From NCBI RefSeq assembly GCF_002950945.1, contig NZ_CP012673.1, forward strand, positions 3,762,501-3,826,500: a stretch of DNA of 64,000 nt. The letters are read 5' to 3'. The stretch comes from Sorangium cellulosum (GTDB taxonomy: Bacteria; Myxococcota_A; Polyangia; Polyangiales; Polyangiaceae). A program made the translations under genes and the position numbers. Within the stretch, counting starts at the first letter, position 1. Each line of letters begins with the position of its first letter. The notes beneath the pieces are model-generated. The model saw only the letters and a program-made list of their open reading frames with translations, searched no databases and was not told where the DNA came from. Positions 35,300 to 44,423 of the stretch are shown in pieces.

Positions 35300-37507
35300 T
35301 CAGCCCGAGGTGAGGTTCCACAGCAGGACCGCGAGCAGCACGACGACCACGACGGAGACCCCGGCGATCAGCAGGACGAGGCCGGCGCGCGGGGAGCGCA
35401 GGGTGCTCGGGAGCGTCGTCGTGGACGTCGACGGGGGGCCAGCGAGGCCCGGCGAGGGTTCGTGCACGTGCCCGGCACGCGGCCCGGTCGCGGCGTAGGC
35501 CTGGGCGTGGGCGGGGATCGCCGCAGCCCCGGGGGCGTCCGGGCCCGCCGGAGGAGCCAGGGCGCCGAAGGCAGGGCCCGCGTGGGGGGGGGCGCCGTGG
35601 GCGGCGGGGTAGGGCGGAGCGCCGTGGGAGCCCGGGTAGGGCGGAGCGCCGTGGGAGCCCGGGTAGGGCGGAGCGCCGTGGGAGCCCGGGTAGGCGGGAG
35701 CGCCGTGGGAGCCCGGGTAGGGCAGAGCGCCGTGGGCGCCGGCAAAGGGCGGGGCGGCCTGAGCGCCGGGATGAGGTGCTGCGCCTAGGGGAGGTGGCGC
35801 ACCGGGGGCGCCTGCATGAGGTGGAATGCCGGCGGCGGCGTGAGGGGCCGGGCCGTGGGCGATCGGGTGCGGCGTCGAGACGGCGGGAGCGCTCAGGGGG
35901 AGGGGAGACAACACGGCGGGCGCGTCGGGCGCGATCGGGTACGGCGCTGGCGCCGGCACCGGGGCTCCCGGCACGGTCAGCGGCTGGATCCGTGCGGCGT
36001 CCACCGCGGTCGGGCGCAATGCAGGCGCGCCGGGGATGGCCGCCGCGGTCACGACGGGCACGTTGTCCGTGGCCGTCGGCGTCAGCGCGAGTGTGCCGTC
36101 GATGGCCGTAGGGGCCACGACGGGCGCGATGTCGTTGACGGTCGCGGTCACGGCAGGGGCGTCGTCGGCCGTCGCCGCCAGGCCGGGGGCGCTGTCGTCG
36201 GCCGTCGCCGTCAGGCCGGGGGCGCTGCTTCTGGTCTCCGCGCCTGCCGCAGCGGCGCTTCCGCCGGCTGCCGCACGTGCGGCCGGCGCAGATCCGGGCG
36301 CCGCGGGGCCTGCTGCTGCCGCGCCGGCCAGGGCCGGCGGGCTCACCTCCGTCGGCGCGTCGGTCGCGGTGGGGCGAACGCCGGCGGGCGCGTCGGTCGC
36401 GGTGGGGCGAACGCCGGCGGGCGCGTCGGTCGCGGTGGGGCGAACGCCGGCGGGCGCGTCGGTCGCGGTCGGCGGCACGGGGGCCCACGGCGCGCCTGCC
36501 GCGGGCGCGGGCGCAGCCGCCGGCGCTCCGGCCGCGCCCGCGACCGCCAGCGCTCCGTGGCTGTGGCCGGGCGGCGCTTTCGCCGGGCCCCGCTGGCTCA
36601 CCGCCGCCTCGTCTGGCCTCGTCATCGCGACGGTCTCCAGCGGACCCGAGGTGCGCTGCGCCTCGCCGCCGCCGCTGTCGCCGGCGACCCCCGGCGGCGC
36701 GTGCGCGATCGTCTGCGAGCGGTTGCCCGCCTCGATCACGCGGGCCATCTGGACGGTGATGTTGTCGTAGCCGCCCCGGCTGTTGGCGAGGTGCACGAGC
36801 ATCTTGCACGCGTGATCGACCGAGCCCGACGCGAGCGCCTGCCGCGTGCACCCGAGGATGTCCGCGCTCAGCACGAGGTCGGTGAGGCCGTCGCTCGCGA
36901 GGATCAGCACGTCGCCCGGGTACAGCTCCATCGGCTCGGGGCGGACCTCGACCTCCACCTCCGGCTTCATCCCGAGCGCGCGCGTGATCTTGTTCGCGTC
37001 GGGATGACCGATCGCCTGGGCCTCGGTGATCATGCCCGCGTCGATCATGCCCTGCACCATCGAGTGGTCGCGCGTGAGCGGGTAGATCTGGTGGGCCCGG
37101 ATCACGTAGGCGCGGCTGTCGCCCACGTGTGCGACGTCGACGCCGGCGTCATGGAGGAGCATCGCCACGGCGGTCGAGCCGGGCCGCACGCGGTTCTCCG
37201 CCTGGCCGCCCAGCCGGTAGACGCGGCGCCCAGCCTCCTCGATGGCGGCCTTGAGCGCCGCGCCCGGCGCCGCCGTCGCCGGCGTCTGCTCGATCACCTC
37301 GAAGATGGTCTTGATCGCGGTGCGGCTCGCCTCGCTCCCGCCGTAGTGGCCTCCCATGCCGTCACACAGGACGCAGAGGTGACCGAGCTGGGTCTCGGCG
37401 TAGCCGCACGCGTCCTCGTTGACCTGCTTGTTGGGATCCCGACCCGGATCGCTGTGCTGGGCGAACTCGATCTTGAGGCGCAGGGAGGACTCGGTCGGGG
37501 GCATCAT
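35300..37507 (-). CDS. PP2C-family Ser/Thr phosphatase with repeat-rich linker and C-terminal membrane anchor
   Basis: This 735-residue protein has the PP2C catalytic domain in about residues 10-265: NEDACGYAE, VLCDGMGGHYGGSEAS, RPGSTAVAMLL, VAHVGDSRAYVI, LILASDGLTDLV and GYDNITVQMARV. The metal-binding aspartates are all present. From about 265 to 700 the chain is low-complexity, with PTATDAPAGVR repeats and then PGSHGAPPY repeats. A single hydrophobic segment (GLVLLIAGVSVVVVVLLAVL) near the end is a tail anchor, placing the catalytic domain in the cytoplasm. It removes phosphate from Ser/Thr, most likely antagonising an unseen Hanks-type kinase and resetting the FHA proteins encoded around it. 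Confidence 0.92.
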   Translation of the reverse strand: MMPPTESSLRLKIEFAQHSDPGRDPNKQVNEDACGYAETQLGHLCVLCDGMGGHYGGSEASRTAIKTIFEVIEQTPATAAPGAALKAAIEEAGRRVYRLGGQAENRVRPGSTAVAMLLHDAGVDVAHVGDSRAYVIRAHQIYPLTRDHSMVQGMIDAGMITEAQAIGHPDANKITRALGMKPEVEVEVRPEPMELYPGDVLILASDGLTDLVLSADILGCTRQALASGSVDHACKMLVHLANSRGGYDNITVQMARVIEAGNRSQTIAHAPPGVAGDSGGGEAQRTSGPLETVAMTRPDEAAVSQRGPAKAPPGHSHGALAVAGAAGAPAAAPAPAAGAPWAPVPPTATDAPAGVRPTATDAPAGVRPTATDAPAGVRPTATDAPTEVSPPALAGAAAAGPAAPGSAPAARAAAGGSAAAAGAETRSSAPGLTATADDSAPGLAATADDAPAVTATVNDIAPVVAPTAIDGTLALTPTATDNVPVVTAAAIPGAPALRPTAVDAARIQPLTVPGAPVPAPAPYPIAPDAPAVLSPLPLSAPAVSTPHPIAHGPAPHAAAGIPPHAGAPGAPPPLGAAPHPGAQAAPPFAGAHGALPYPGSHGAPAYPGSHGAPPYPGSHGAPPYPGSHGAPPYPAAHGAPPHAGPAFGALAPPAGPDAPGAAAIPAHAQAYAATGPRAGHVHEPSPGLAGPPSTSTTTLPSTLRSPRAGLVLLIAGVSVVVVVLLAVLLWNLTSG
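35594..35755 (-). repeat. Six 27-base tandem repeats in the PP2C gene
   Basis: Units start at 35594, 35621, 35648, 35675, 35702 and 35729, each with gccgtggg, and encode the nonapeptide PGSHGAPPY or close variants. Inner copies are almost identical, indicating recent duplication. Confidence 0.8.
36355..36470 (-). repeat. 33-base tandem repeats in the PP2C gene
   Basis: Units start at 36355, 36388 and 36421, with a fourth partial copy at 36454. They encode the 11-residue unit PTATDAPAGVR. Copies are nearly identical at the DNA level. The Thr residues are possible phosphorylation sites; that is inference. Confidence 0.8.
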
Positions 37508-37551
37508 CGCGGGGCATCCGTCGGGGCGTGAGGGCCGGGCCCCGGATCACG

Positions 37552-39732
37552 CTACTCCAAACGCACGCTGAACTCGACGGGGCCGAACCGCAACGACGCG
37601 CCCGGCGGCACCGGCGTCCAGACGGCGGCGGCGATGCGCTGGCCGTTGACGTACGTGCCGTTGTTCGATCCCTCGTCCCGCACGAAGAGCTGGCCCGCCT
37701 CGAGCTTCACGCTGGCGTGGGTGCCGGAGACGCGCGGCTCGGAGAGCAGGATCTGACACGCGGCGCCGTCGCGTCCGGCGCGCATCTCGATGCCGGGGTG
37801 CACCGTGAAGATGCCCGCCGCGCCCGCCAGCGTCGCCCGGCTGGCCCCCCCAGGGGGAGGCGCCATCCCCATCACCGGGCCGCCGCCGTAACCGAAATCG
37901 CCGGGGGGAGGCGGCGGCGCGGCGAAGGGCCCGGGCCCGCCGCCCGCGACGATGGGCCTCGGCGGAGGCGCCGCCGCCGCGCCGCGGCGCCGCCCGCCGC
38001 CGCGGAAGATCGAGACGAGCAGCAGCACGATGACGACCCCGCCGAAGGTCACGCCGCCGATGAGCAGGTAGGGCAGCGGCGCCTCCTTCGCCTTCAGCGT
38101 GAGGATCTTGTCGGCCGTGACCGCGCTCGTCCGCCGCGCCTGGTTGTCGTAGACGATGAGGCGCGCCGTCATCTGGTCGCCCTTGCCCACGAGGAACTTG
38201 TCCGTGTCCGGCAGCTCGAACTCGACGACGCTGTCGCCCGCCGTGACCGCCTTGCCGCGCATCCCGCTCTCGATCAGCGTCCGCTGGGCCTTCTTGGCGT
38301 CGTCGAGGCTGCCGCCCTGCAGCGACTGCGGCGCGGCCTGGTTCTTCGGGATCATGTAGATCTCGGCCCGCTGCGCGTTGCCGCCCCAGCAGAAGTTGCC
38401 GAAGATCTTGATGGTGCCGCCGGGGTAGAGGGGCGACTTCTTCGCCGCGCGATCGGTCGCCTCGCGATCGACGTCGAGCGGCCACGCGGTGGGATCGATG
38501 CCGACGGGGACGTTCTGGAAGGTGGCGTCGCCGGCGATCGGCGGATCCGTGTTGATGAAGGCGAGCTTGAACGTCTGCGTGATGCTCGGCGCGACGCACG
38601 AGACCCGCCACTTCACGATGTGCATCTTGTTGAAGCGGGTGCGGATCGCGTTGACGATGTTGGCCGCGCGCCGCTGCTGGCCGTCGCGCACCACGCTGAA
38701 GAAGCCGCCGATCTCGGTGTTCGCCATCCCCTCCATGAACTCGCGCGCGTTCGCCGTGAACTCCTCGACGAGCCGGCTCGGGAACCAGATCGAGATGACG
38801 GGCACCGGCGTCTTCGGCAGCACGTCGTTGTTCTCGGGGAACCGCCCCTTCGTCAGGTAGTCCCGGAGGAGGTTCGACGCCGCGGCGGTCGAGCTCGGAT
38901 CCGCGCCGGCGGAGCCGTTCGAGAGCACCACCATGGCCTGGTGCATCGGCACCGGGATCCCCTGCCCGGCGTTGCCGAGCTCCTTGAACGCGTCGGTCGC
39001 GGCGTTCTTGATGATCGTGAAGAGCGGGCGCGTGCGGCCTTGCGTCGGGTAGGTGCGCGCGACGCCGGCGATGGCCTGCGCCGCCGTCTGCTTGTTGCTC
39101 ACCCACTTCGAGTCCTCGACGACGCCGCGGTCGTTGAAGAACATCACGTCGACGATGTCGTTCGGCTGCATCGCGTTCACGAACGCGCTCGCCACCGCCT
39201 TCGCCTCGTCGAAGCGGTTGCCCATGCTCGACGCGGCGTCGATCAGGATGAGCCACGCCGTCCCGACGCCCGGCTGACCGGCGCTGTCGCCCCAGCGGGC
39301 CTTCGACTCGAACTTCGCCGGCAGATCCGTCCCGTCGACCGTGACGGAGAAGATCGCGTTCTTGTCCGGAAAATCGAAGGACGAGTAGAGCGCCGACGGC
39401 TGCTCCATCGCGTCGGCGACGCAGTCGAGGTTCGCGTCGCCCGTGAGCGCGGCGCAGTTGCGGGTGATGTCGCTGAGGCGTTTGTTCTGCACGACCTCGA
39501 GCACGGTCGTGAGCACGGGCGAGCCGTCCACGGTGCTCGCGCGCGGGTCGATGCGGAGCAGGTGCGCCTCGGGCGCCGCCTCGGCGCGGCGCTGCCCCGC
39601 GAGCAGCGCGAGCAGCGCGGCCGCGAGCGCGAGCAGCGTCGCGCGGAGCGTGGCGTTGGCCCTGCGCCCCTCGCGGCGGGCGGGGGCGCTCAAGGGGTGC
39701 ATCGGGCGAGTCGCGTCATGAGAGGGAGTCAT
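37552..39732 (-). CDS. Exported VWA-like protein with membrane segment and C-terminal FHA domain
   Basis: This 726-residue protein starts MTPSHDATRPMHPLSAPARR; an ATG ten codons on is an alternative. A signal or anchor segment (ATLLALAAALLALLAG) is followed by a large domain with a von Willebrand A-like core near residues 115-290. That core reads GTAWLILIDAASSMGNRFDE, where the metal motif DxSxS reads DAASS. A membrane helix (PYLLIGGVTFGGVVIVLLLV) near 570 precedes a Pro/Gly-rich linker and an FHA domain at about 640-725 (AGRDGAACQILLSEPRVSGT, DEGSNNGTYVNGQRI). This order places the VWA domain outside and the FHA domain in the cytoplasm, a receptor-like layout. It is next to the PP2C gene with a 44-base gap. 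Confidence 0.87.
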   Translation of the reverse strand: MTPSHDATRPMHPLSAPARREGRRANATLRATLLALAAALLALLAGQRRAEAAPEAHLLRIDPRASTVDGSPVLTTVLEVVQNKRLSDITRNCAALTGDANLDCVADAMEQPSALYSSFDFPDKNAIFSVTVDGTDLPAKFESKARWGDSAGQPGVGTAWLILIDAASSMGNRFDEAKAVASAFVNAMQPNDIVDVMFFNDRGVVEDSKWVSNKQTAAQAIAGVARTYPTQGRTRPLFTIIKNAATDAFKELGNAGQGIPVPMHQAMVVLSNGSAGADPSSTAAASNLLRDYLTKGRFPENNDVLPKTPVPVISIWFPSRLVEEFTANAREFMEGMANTEIGGFFSVVRDGQQRRAANIVNAIRTRFNKMHIVKWRVSCVAPSITQTFKLAFINTDPPIAGDATFQNVPVGIDPTAWPLDVDREATDRAAKKSPLYPGGTIKIFGNFCWGGNAQRAEIYMIPKNQAAPQSLQGGSLDDAKKAQRTLIESGMRGKAVTAGDSVVEFELPDTDKFLVGKGDQMTARLIVYDNQARRTSAVTADKILTLKAKEAPLPYLLIGGVTFGGVVIVLLLVSIFRGGGRRRGAAAAPPPRPIVAGGGPGPFAAPPPPPGDFGYGGGPVMGMAPPPGGASRATLAGAAGIFTVHPGIEMRAGRDGAACQILLSEPRVSGTHASVKLEAGQLFVRDEGSNNGTYVNGQRIAAAVWTPVPPGASLRFGPVEFSVRLE

Positions 39733-39918
39733 GCGTGGGAATCTCCAGCGATCGCGGAGGAGCAGAGGAGCGCCCCCCGCGAGCGGGGCGGCCGCCGCGC
39801 ACGGGCGACGGCCATCCGGTTGGTTTTCACGCAGCCTGGCCGGGGCGCCAGGTGCCGATCGAACGTCGCGGGGGAAGGGGGCCAGGCTCGGCAACGCTCT
39901 CCTCGTGCGGTGGGGCCG

Positions 39919-41124
39919 TCAGGCCCGCGCGGCCACGCTGAACAGGATGACGCTGAAGCCGCCGAAGCGGACCTTGTCGCCATCGCGCAGCTCGCGCCGG
40001 CCCTGGAAGCCGATCGCCTCTTCGTTGTGGAACGTCCCGTTGGTCGAGCCAAGGTCGGCGAGGATGAGCCGGCCACCGTCGACCTCGATCGTCGCGTGGT
40101 GCGTCGAGGTCGTCCCGTGGGCGATCTCGATGTCGACCTTCTGCCCTGTCTCGGCGCGGCCGACGACGTTCTTGCCCTGCCAGAGCGGCCAGAACCGCCC
40201 GAGCGGGTCGTCCTGGAAGCTGACGAGGAAGCCCGCGAGGGCGCGGCGGCTCTCCTGCCCCGAGATCCTCGACGGCGCGGGCGCCTGCGCCGACGGGCGC
40301 GCCGCCGGAGGCGGGGGGACGTACGGCGGCGGCGGCGCCGGCATCTGCATCATCTGCTGGGGATACGAGGGATCCGCGCCGTAGCCGCCCATGCCACCGA
40401 TCGGCGGTGGGGGCGGGGGCGGCGGCGCGGACTGACCTCCGGAGGGCGCATAGGCCGTCTGGTTGAAGGGGTCGCCGCTCACCTGGATCCCGTCGAGCGC
40501 GATCGGATGGCCCCCCTCGATGCAGAAGGAGCCGCCGGGCGGGATCGCGTGCCCCTGCACGCAGCGTGCGCCTTGCTGCTGCGGCGGCGCGGGCGGCGGG
40601 CCGAAGCCCGGGCGCGGGACCGGGGGGACGGGGTAACCGCTCACCTGCTCCGGGAAGCCCTGGGGCTGGCCGTAGCCGCCTCCCGGGGCCTGACCGTAGC
40701 CGCCTCCCGGGGCGCCGAACCCCGGCGGCTCCGGCGGAAAGGGCGGCGGCTTCATCGGCATCGGCGGAGGGGGCTGGGGCGCGCCGTAGCCGCCGGGCTG
40801 CGAGCCGAACGGCGGCGGCGGGCCGAAGCCGGCAGGACCGCCCTCGGAGGGCGAAGGGAAAACCGGAGGCGGAGGCGCCGGAGGAGCGCCGAAGGCCGCG
40901 GGCACGGGCGGGGGCGGACCAAAACCCCCGCTGGGCGAGCCGAAGTTGGGAGGAGGCTCGGGGGGTGCGCCGAAGCCCGGGGCAGGATACGGAGGCGGCG
41001 GAGGAGGAGGCGGCGGAGGCGGCGCTCCGAACGCACCAGGCCCAGGCGGGCCGAGCGGCGAGGCGCACACAGCGCAGAACTTATCGGCGGGGGTCGCGGG
41101 CGCACCGCAACGCGGACAGAGCAT
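39919..41124 (-). CDS. Zinc-ribbon and FHA-domain protein with Pro-rich linker
   Basis: The 401-residue protein starts MLCPRCGAPATPADKFCAVC, a double-CxxC zinc ribbon. About 250 residues rich in Pro, Gly, Ala and Phe follow. In the middle sits a second small Cys-containing block (ARCVQGHAIPPGGSFC). The C-terminal FHA domain at about 305-395 contains KNVVGRAETGQKVDIEIAHG, HHATIEVDGG and DLGSTNGTFHNEEA, with the Gly-Arg, Ser/His and Asn residues needed for phosphothreonine binding. The ribosome site AAGGA lies 7 bases before the ATG. It is the first gene of a minus-strand run of FHA/PP2C genes. It is probably a soluble adaptor; the target is unknown. Confidence 0.87.
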   Translation of the reverse strand: MLCPRCGAPATPADKFCAVCASPLGPPGPGAFGAPPPPPPPPPPPYPAPGFGAPPEPPPNFGSPSGGFGPPPPVPAAFGAPPAPPPPVFPSPSEGGPAGFGPPPPFGSQPGGYGAPQPPPPMPMKPPPFPPEPPGFGAPGGGYGQAPGGGYGQPQGFPEQVSGYPVPPVPRPGFGPPPAPPQQQGARCVQGHAIPPGGSFCIEGGHPIALDGIQVSGDPFNQTAYAPSGGQSAPPPPPPPPIGGMGGYGADPSYPQQMMQMPAPPPPYVPPPPAARPSAQAPAPSRISGQESRRALAGFLVSFQDDPLGRFWPLWQGKNVVGRAETGQKVDIEIAHGTTSTHHATIEVDGGRLILADLGSTNGTFHNEEAIGFQGRRELRDGDKVRFGGFSVILFSVAARA

Positions 41125-41433
41125 GGTGATCCTTCTCGGGTTTCGCGGCGCTGGGGCGCCGCCGCCGCGAGCATACCGTGGGCGCTCGGCCCAGGATCAA
41201 GAAGAAGTATGCGGGAATCCTTGCTGGCGGCCGGGAATGCGGCCTGTTCTTGCAGTGCGCCACCGCGCCATCGCGGCGCGCCACCATGCCACGGCCTCGT
41301 CGCCCGGTGAACACGAGCCCTGGCGGTGCGCCGGGGCCGCTCGGCGAACGATGGAAGCCGGAGCCCGGCTGCCCACCAGGCGGCCGGGTCTGCGGAGCGT
41401 CTCTGCTCGGGCCGGTGCGCCGGCCGGCGAGGA

Positions 41434-41787
41434 TCAGTCCTTCGCGTCGCGGACGCGGGCGGCCTTGCCGGCGAGGTTCCGGAGGTAGAACAGCCGCGCG
41501 CGGCGGACGACGCCGCGCGAGACGATCTCGACCTTGTCGATGCGGGGGCTGTGGAGGAGGAAGATGCGCTCGACGCCGACCGTGAAGCTCACCTTGCGCA
41601 CCGTGAAGGTGCTGCGGACCCCCGCGCGGTGGCGCTTCAGCACGACGCCCTGGAACACCTGGATGCGCTCCTTCTCGCCCTCGACGATCCGGTAGTGGAC
41701 GCGCACCGTGTCGCCGACCCGGAAGTCCGGGATCCCCTCGCGGAACAGGGGGGCTTCGATCTTCGCGAGGATGTTCGAGGTCTGCAT
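41434..41787 (-). CDS. rplS: 50S ribosomal protein L19
   Basis: This is a structural protein at the 30S-50S interface. The 117-residue product starts MQTSNILAKIEAPLFREGIP, with the core FRVGDTVRVHYRIVEGEKER, IQVFQGVVLKRHRAGVRSTF and GVERIFLLHSPRIDKVEIVS, and ends LRNLAGKAARVRDAKD. Length and sequence are normal. The ATG at 41787 follows AAGGATTG; a TTG two codons upstream is in frame. In many bacteria rplS follows trmD. Here it lies 295 bases downstream of the jag gene with no trmD, rimM or rpsP in the window. Confidence 0.97.
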   Translation of the reverse strand: MQTSNILAKIEAPLFREGIPDFRVGDTVRVHYRIVEGEKERIQVFQGVVLKRHRAGVRSTFTVRKVSFTVGVERIFLLHSPRIDKVEIVSRGVVRRARLFYLRNLAGKAARVRDAKD

Positions 41788-42082
41788 GGTCAATCCTTCA
41801 AAGGGTCGGGGTCCGTCTTCGCGGTCCCCTGCTCAGAGGGTGCAGGGTCGCCGCCGTTCGTGGGCTCGGGCCGGCGGAGCGGGCGCCGCGTGCGGCTCCC
41901 GTGCTTCACGCCGTGGACGCCGTGAACACAGAGGCGCGGCCCGTCTCCAGCTCCGGGAGCATGGACGCGAGCGCACGTCCGCGCTCCCCCCGGGGGGGTA
42001 CCGGAGAGGTGCGGCATTATGCATGCGGGCGATCCGGTGTCAACGCCGGGATCGGCGCGGCAGCACGCGCCGCGCCCGGGCC

Positions 42083-42652
42083 TCAGCGACGGACGGGGAT
42101 GATCTGGACGCGGCGGGCCTCGCCCTCGCCGTCGCTCTTCGTGACGACGCCGGGGAACTTCGCCAGCGCCAGGTGGACCACGCGGCGATCCTGCGGGTTC
42201 ATCGGCTCGAAGGTGATGATCTTGCCCTCCTCGACCGCCTGTTTGCCCAGCCGCCGCGCCATGGAAGAGAGCGTGTCCTCGCGGCGCTGCCGGTAGCCCT
42301 CGGCGTCGATGATCACGTGGCGCCGCTTCTTGCCAGGCCGGTTGATCACGCGGTTGGCGAGGAACTGCAGCGCCGAGAGCGTCTGCCCCTTCTTGCCGAT
42401 CACGCGGCCCGCGTCCTTCCCCTCGATCTCGAGGCGGATCTCCTCGGGCGGATCTTCCTCCTCGTTCTCGAGGAGGTCGACGGTGCAGTCCATGCCCATC
42501 GCCGCGAGCACGTCGATCACGAAGTCGAGCGCGACGTCGGCGCGCCCATCCTCCACGAACTCGGCCTCGGCCGCGTCGTCAGCGCCCTGCGCCTCTGCAT
42601 CGACGTCCGCCGCGTCGATTCCCCTTTCGGCAGCTTCACTATCCACGGACAC
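42083..42652 (-). CDS. jag: Jag/KhpB-type RNA-binding protein (KH and R3H domains)
   Basis: The 189-residue protein begins with an acidic stretch (GTG at 42652, behind GGAAAGGG). It then has the Jag core: VALDFVIDVLAAMGMDCTVD, a KH domain (EIRLEIEGKDAGRVIGKKGQ, TLSALQFLANRVINR, with the GKKG loop), and an R3H domain (DTLSSMARRLGKQAVEEGKI, MNPQDRRVVHLALAKFPGV). It binds RNA and, in other bacteria, works with KhpA in cell-size and envelope control. It overlaps the end of yidC by 14 bases, the usual yidC-jag coupling. Frames upstream of 42652 inside yidC are open but lack a ribosome site. Confidence 0.93.
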   Translation of the reverse strand: MSVDSEAAERGIDAADVDAEAQGADDAAEAEFVEDGRADVALDFVIDVLAAMGMDCTVDLLENEEEDPPEEIRLEIEGKDAGRVIGKKGQTLSALQFLANRVINRPGKKRRHVIIDAEGYRQRREDTLSSMARRLGKQAVEEGKIITFEPMNPQDRRVVHLALAKFPGVVTKSDGEGEARRVQIIPVRR

Positions 42653-44423
42653 GTGCTTTTCCCTTTCCGAGAGCAGGCGCCGACTTGTCGTCGTCACCCG
42701 GAGTCTTCTTCAGCGCGGATTGGGGCTCCGCGCTCGCGACCTCCCTCACCTCGATGCCGCCGGCCCGCTGGTCCCGCGCCTTGAGGTACCGCTCGACGAG
42801 CACCTGCTGGCCGATGCCGAGCCAGGTGTTCGTCAGCATGTACACGCCGAGGCCGGCCGGGAGGAAGAGCATCATGGCGGTGAAGATGCCGGGCATCAGG
42901 TACAGCATCATCTTCTGCTGCGCCGGATCGCCTTGCGGGGGCATGAGCTTCTGCTGGATGAAGCTCGAGGCGCCGAGGACGATGGGGATGATGAAGTACT
43001 TCCCCGGGGCCGACAGGTCGGGGATCACCGGGCCGAACGGGGTGTGGTAGAGCTCGACCGCGGTCTGGAGCGCGGTGTAGAGGGCGAACCACACCGGCAT
43101 CTGGAGCAGCATCGGGAAGCAGCCGATGACCGGGTTCGCCACCTTGTTCTTGCGCCACAGCTCCTGCATCGCGAGGCCGCGCTGGGCGGCGTCGTCCTTG
43201 TACCTCGCGTTGATCTCGTCCATCTCCGGCTTGAGCTTGCGCATCGCCGCCGAGCTCTTGATCTGCTGGATGCTCAGCGGGAAGAGCAGCATGCGGACGG
43301 TGATGGTGAGCAGGCAGATCGCCCAGCCCCAGCTGCCGACGGCGCCGTAGAGGACGTACAGGTACGAGACGAGCAGCTTCGCGATCGGCGAGAACCAGCC
43401 GAGGTTGATGACCTCGCTCGTCCCGTGCCCCACGACGGCGAGCACGTCGCGCTCCTTCGGGCCGGCGAAGGAGAGGACCTTGTAGGTCACCGCGCCGCCG
43501 GGCGCGAGCTCGTGCTCGGGGTAGGCGAGCCGCGCGCGGTAGACGTGGCCGAAGGCCGGATCCTTGGACTTCTGCGGGAAGCTCGCGGTGTTCCAGATCT
43601 CCTCGATCTGCGTCTCGGCCGCGGGCGCCGCGGGCCCTTCGAGCGGGATCGCGATCTTGCTGAAGTAGCTGCTCGACACCGCGACGAACCGCGCGGCGCC
43701 CGGCGTGCGCCGCCAGCGCTCGGGCGTGAACTCCTGATCCTTGAAGTCGTCGGGCTCGAAGGCGTCGGGGAGCTGGCGCTCGGTTTTCTGATCGGTCGCG
43801 GCGACCGTCTCCGTGATCCACTCCGAGATCAGGCCGAGGTGGCCCTCCGTGTCCTTCTGCGTCCGCCACGCGGTCTGCTCGACCGCGAGCCGGTGCTTGC
43901 GCGGCTCCTGGCCGGCGTTCTCGACCGTCAGCTGGAGCGAGAGCTCGAACGGACGCCCGGTCGCGGCGACGACCTTGGTGAGCCGCGTCGTGTCGTCGGC
44001 GTAGGTGAAGGTGCAGCTCTTGCCGTCCTGCGCCGAGAGCTTCCAGTCGAGGTCGTCGAACGGCACCTGCGGCGTGTTGCCTCCCGGCAGGCGCAGGTCC
44101 GTGCGGAGGGGCATCCGCGACTCGAGCGACGTCGTGACCAGGTCCATCGGCCGGCGCTCGCCGTTTCCGGTCGTGTACTTCGGGTCGGTCATCCAGAAGT
44201 GACGGACCGACCCGCCCCGGGTGGACAGCTCGGCCCGGAAGCGCTCGCCGTCGATGACGCAGGCCTCCGCGGGGGCGCGTTCGGCCGGGGCGGTGCTGTC
44301 GTTGACGTCGAGCGGCTGGAGCTTATCCGCGGAGCTGCCGAAGAGGAGCGGCTGGCCGAACTGGATGAACAGGAAGATGGCAAGGCCGACGAATAGCCAT
44401 TTGACGAGATTGCTGCGTTCCAT
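42639..44423 (-). CDS. yidC: Membrane protein insertase YidC
   Basis: YidC inserts and folds inner-membrane proteins, alone or with SecYEG. The 594-residue protein has an N-terminal helix (VKWLFVGLAIFLFIQFGQPL), a large periplasmic domain to about residue 365, and the conserved C-terminal Oxa1 core. The core includes YGAVGSWGWAICLLTITVRM, LLFPLSIQQIKSSAAMRKLK, KNKVANPVIGCFPMLLQMPV and GIFTAMMLFLPAGLGVYMLT. The Arg in TVRM is the conserved groove residue. The last about 40 residues are charged, as usual. It lies between yidD and jag, in the standard order. Confidence 0.97.
   Translation of the reverse strand: MERSNLVKWLFVGLAIFLFIQFGQPLLFGSSADKLQPLDVNDSTAPAERAPAEACVIDGERFRAELSTRGGSVRHFWMTDPKYTTGNGERRPMDLVTTSLESRMPLRTDLRLPGGNTPQVPFDDLDWKLSAQDGKSCTFTYADDTTRLTKVVAATGRPFELSLQLTVENAGQEPRKHRLAVEQTAWRTQKDTEGHLGLISEWITETVAATDQKTERQLPDAFEPDDFKDQEFTPERWRRTPGAARFVAVSSSYFSKIAIPLEGPAAPAAETQIEEIWNTASFPQKSKDPAFGHVYRARLAYPEHELAPGGAVTYKVLSFAGPKERDVLAVVGHGTSEVINLGWFSPIAKLLVSYLYVLYGAVGSWGWAICLLTITVRMLLFPLSIQQIKSSAAMRKLKPEMDEINARYKDDAAQRGLAMQELWRKNKVANPVIGCFPMLLQMPVWFALYTALQTAVELYHTPFGPVIPDLSAPGKYFIIPIVLGASSFIQQKLMPPQGDPAQQKMMLYLMPGIFTAMMLFLPAGLGVYMLTNTWLGIGQQVLVERYLKARDQRAGGIEVREVASAEPQSALKKTPGDDDKSAPALGKGKARVRG

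Noticed and set aside
35594..36470. Regular repeats considered as a CRISPR array
   Set aside because: The units are contiguous, without unique spacers, in frame with the PP2C coding sequence and encode repeated peptides; no cas genes are present.
41790..42017. 75-codon minus-strand frame ending 2 bases before the rplS start
   Set aside because: The position suggested translational coupling, but there is no ribosome site, composition is Pro/Arg/His-rich shadow type, and no motif is visible.
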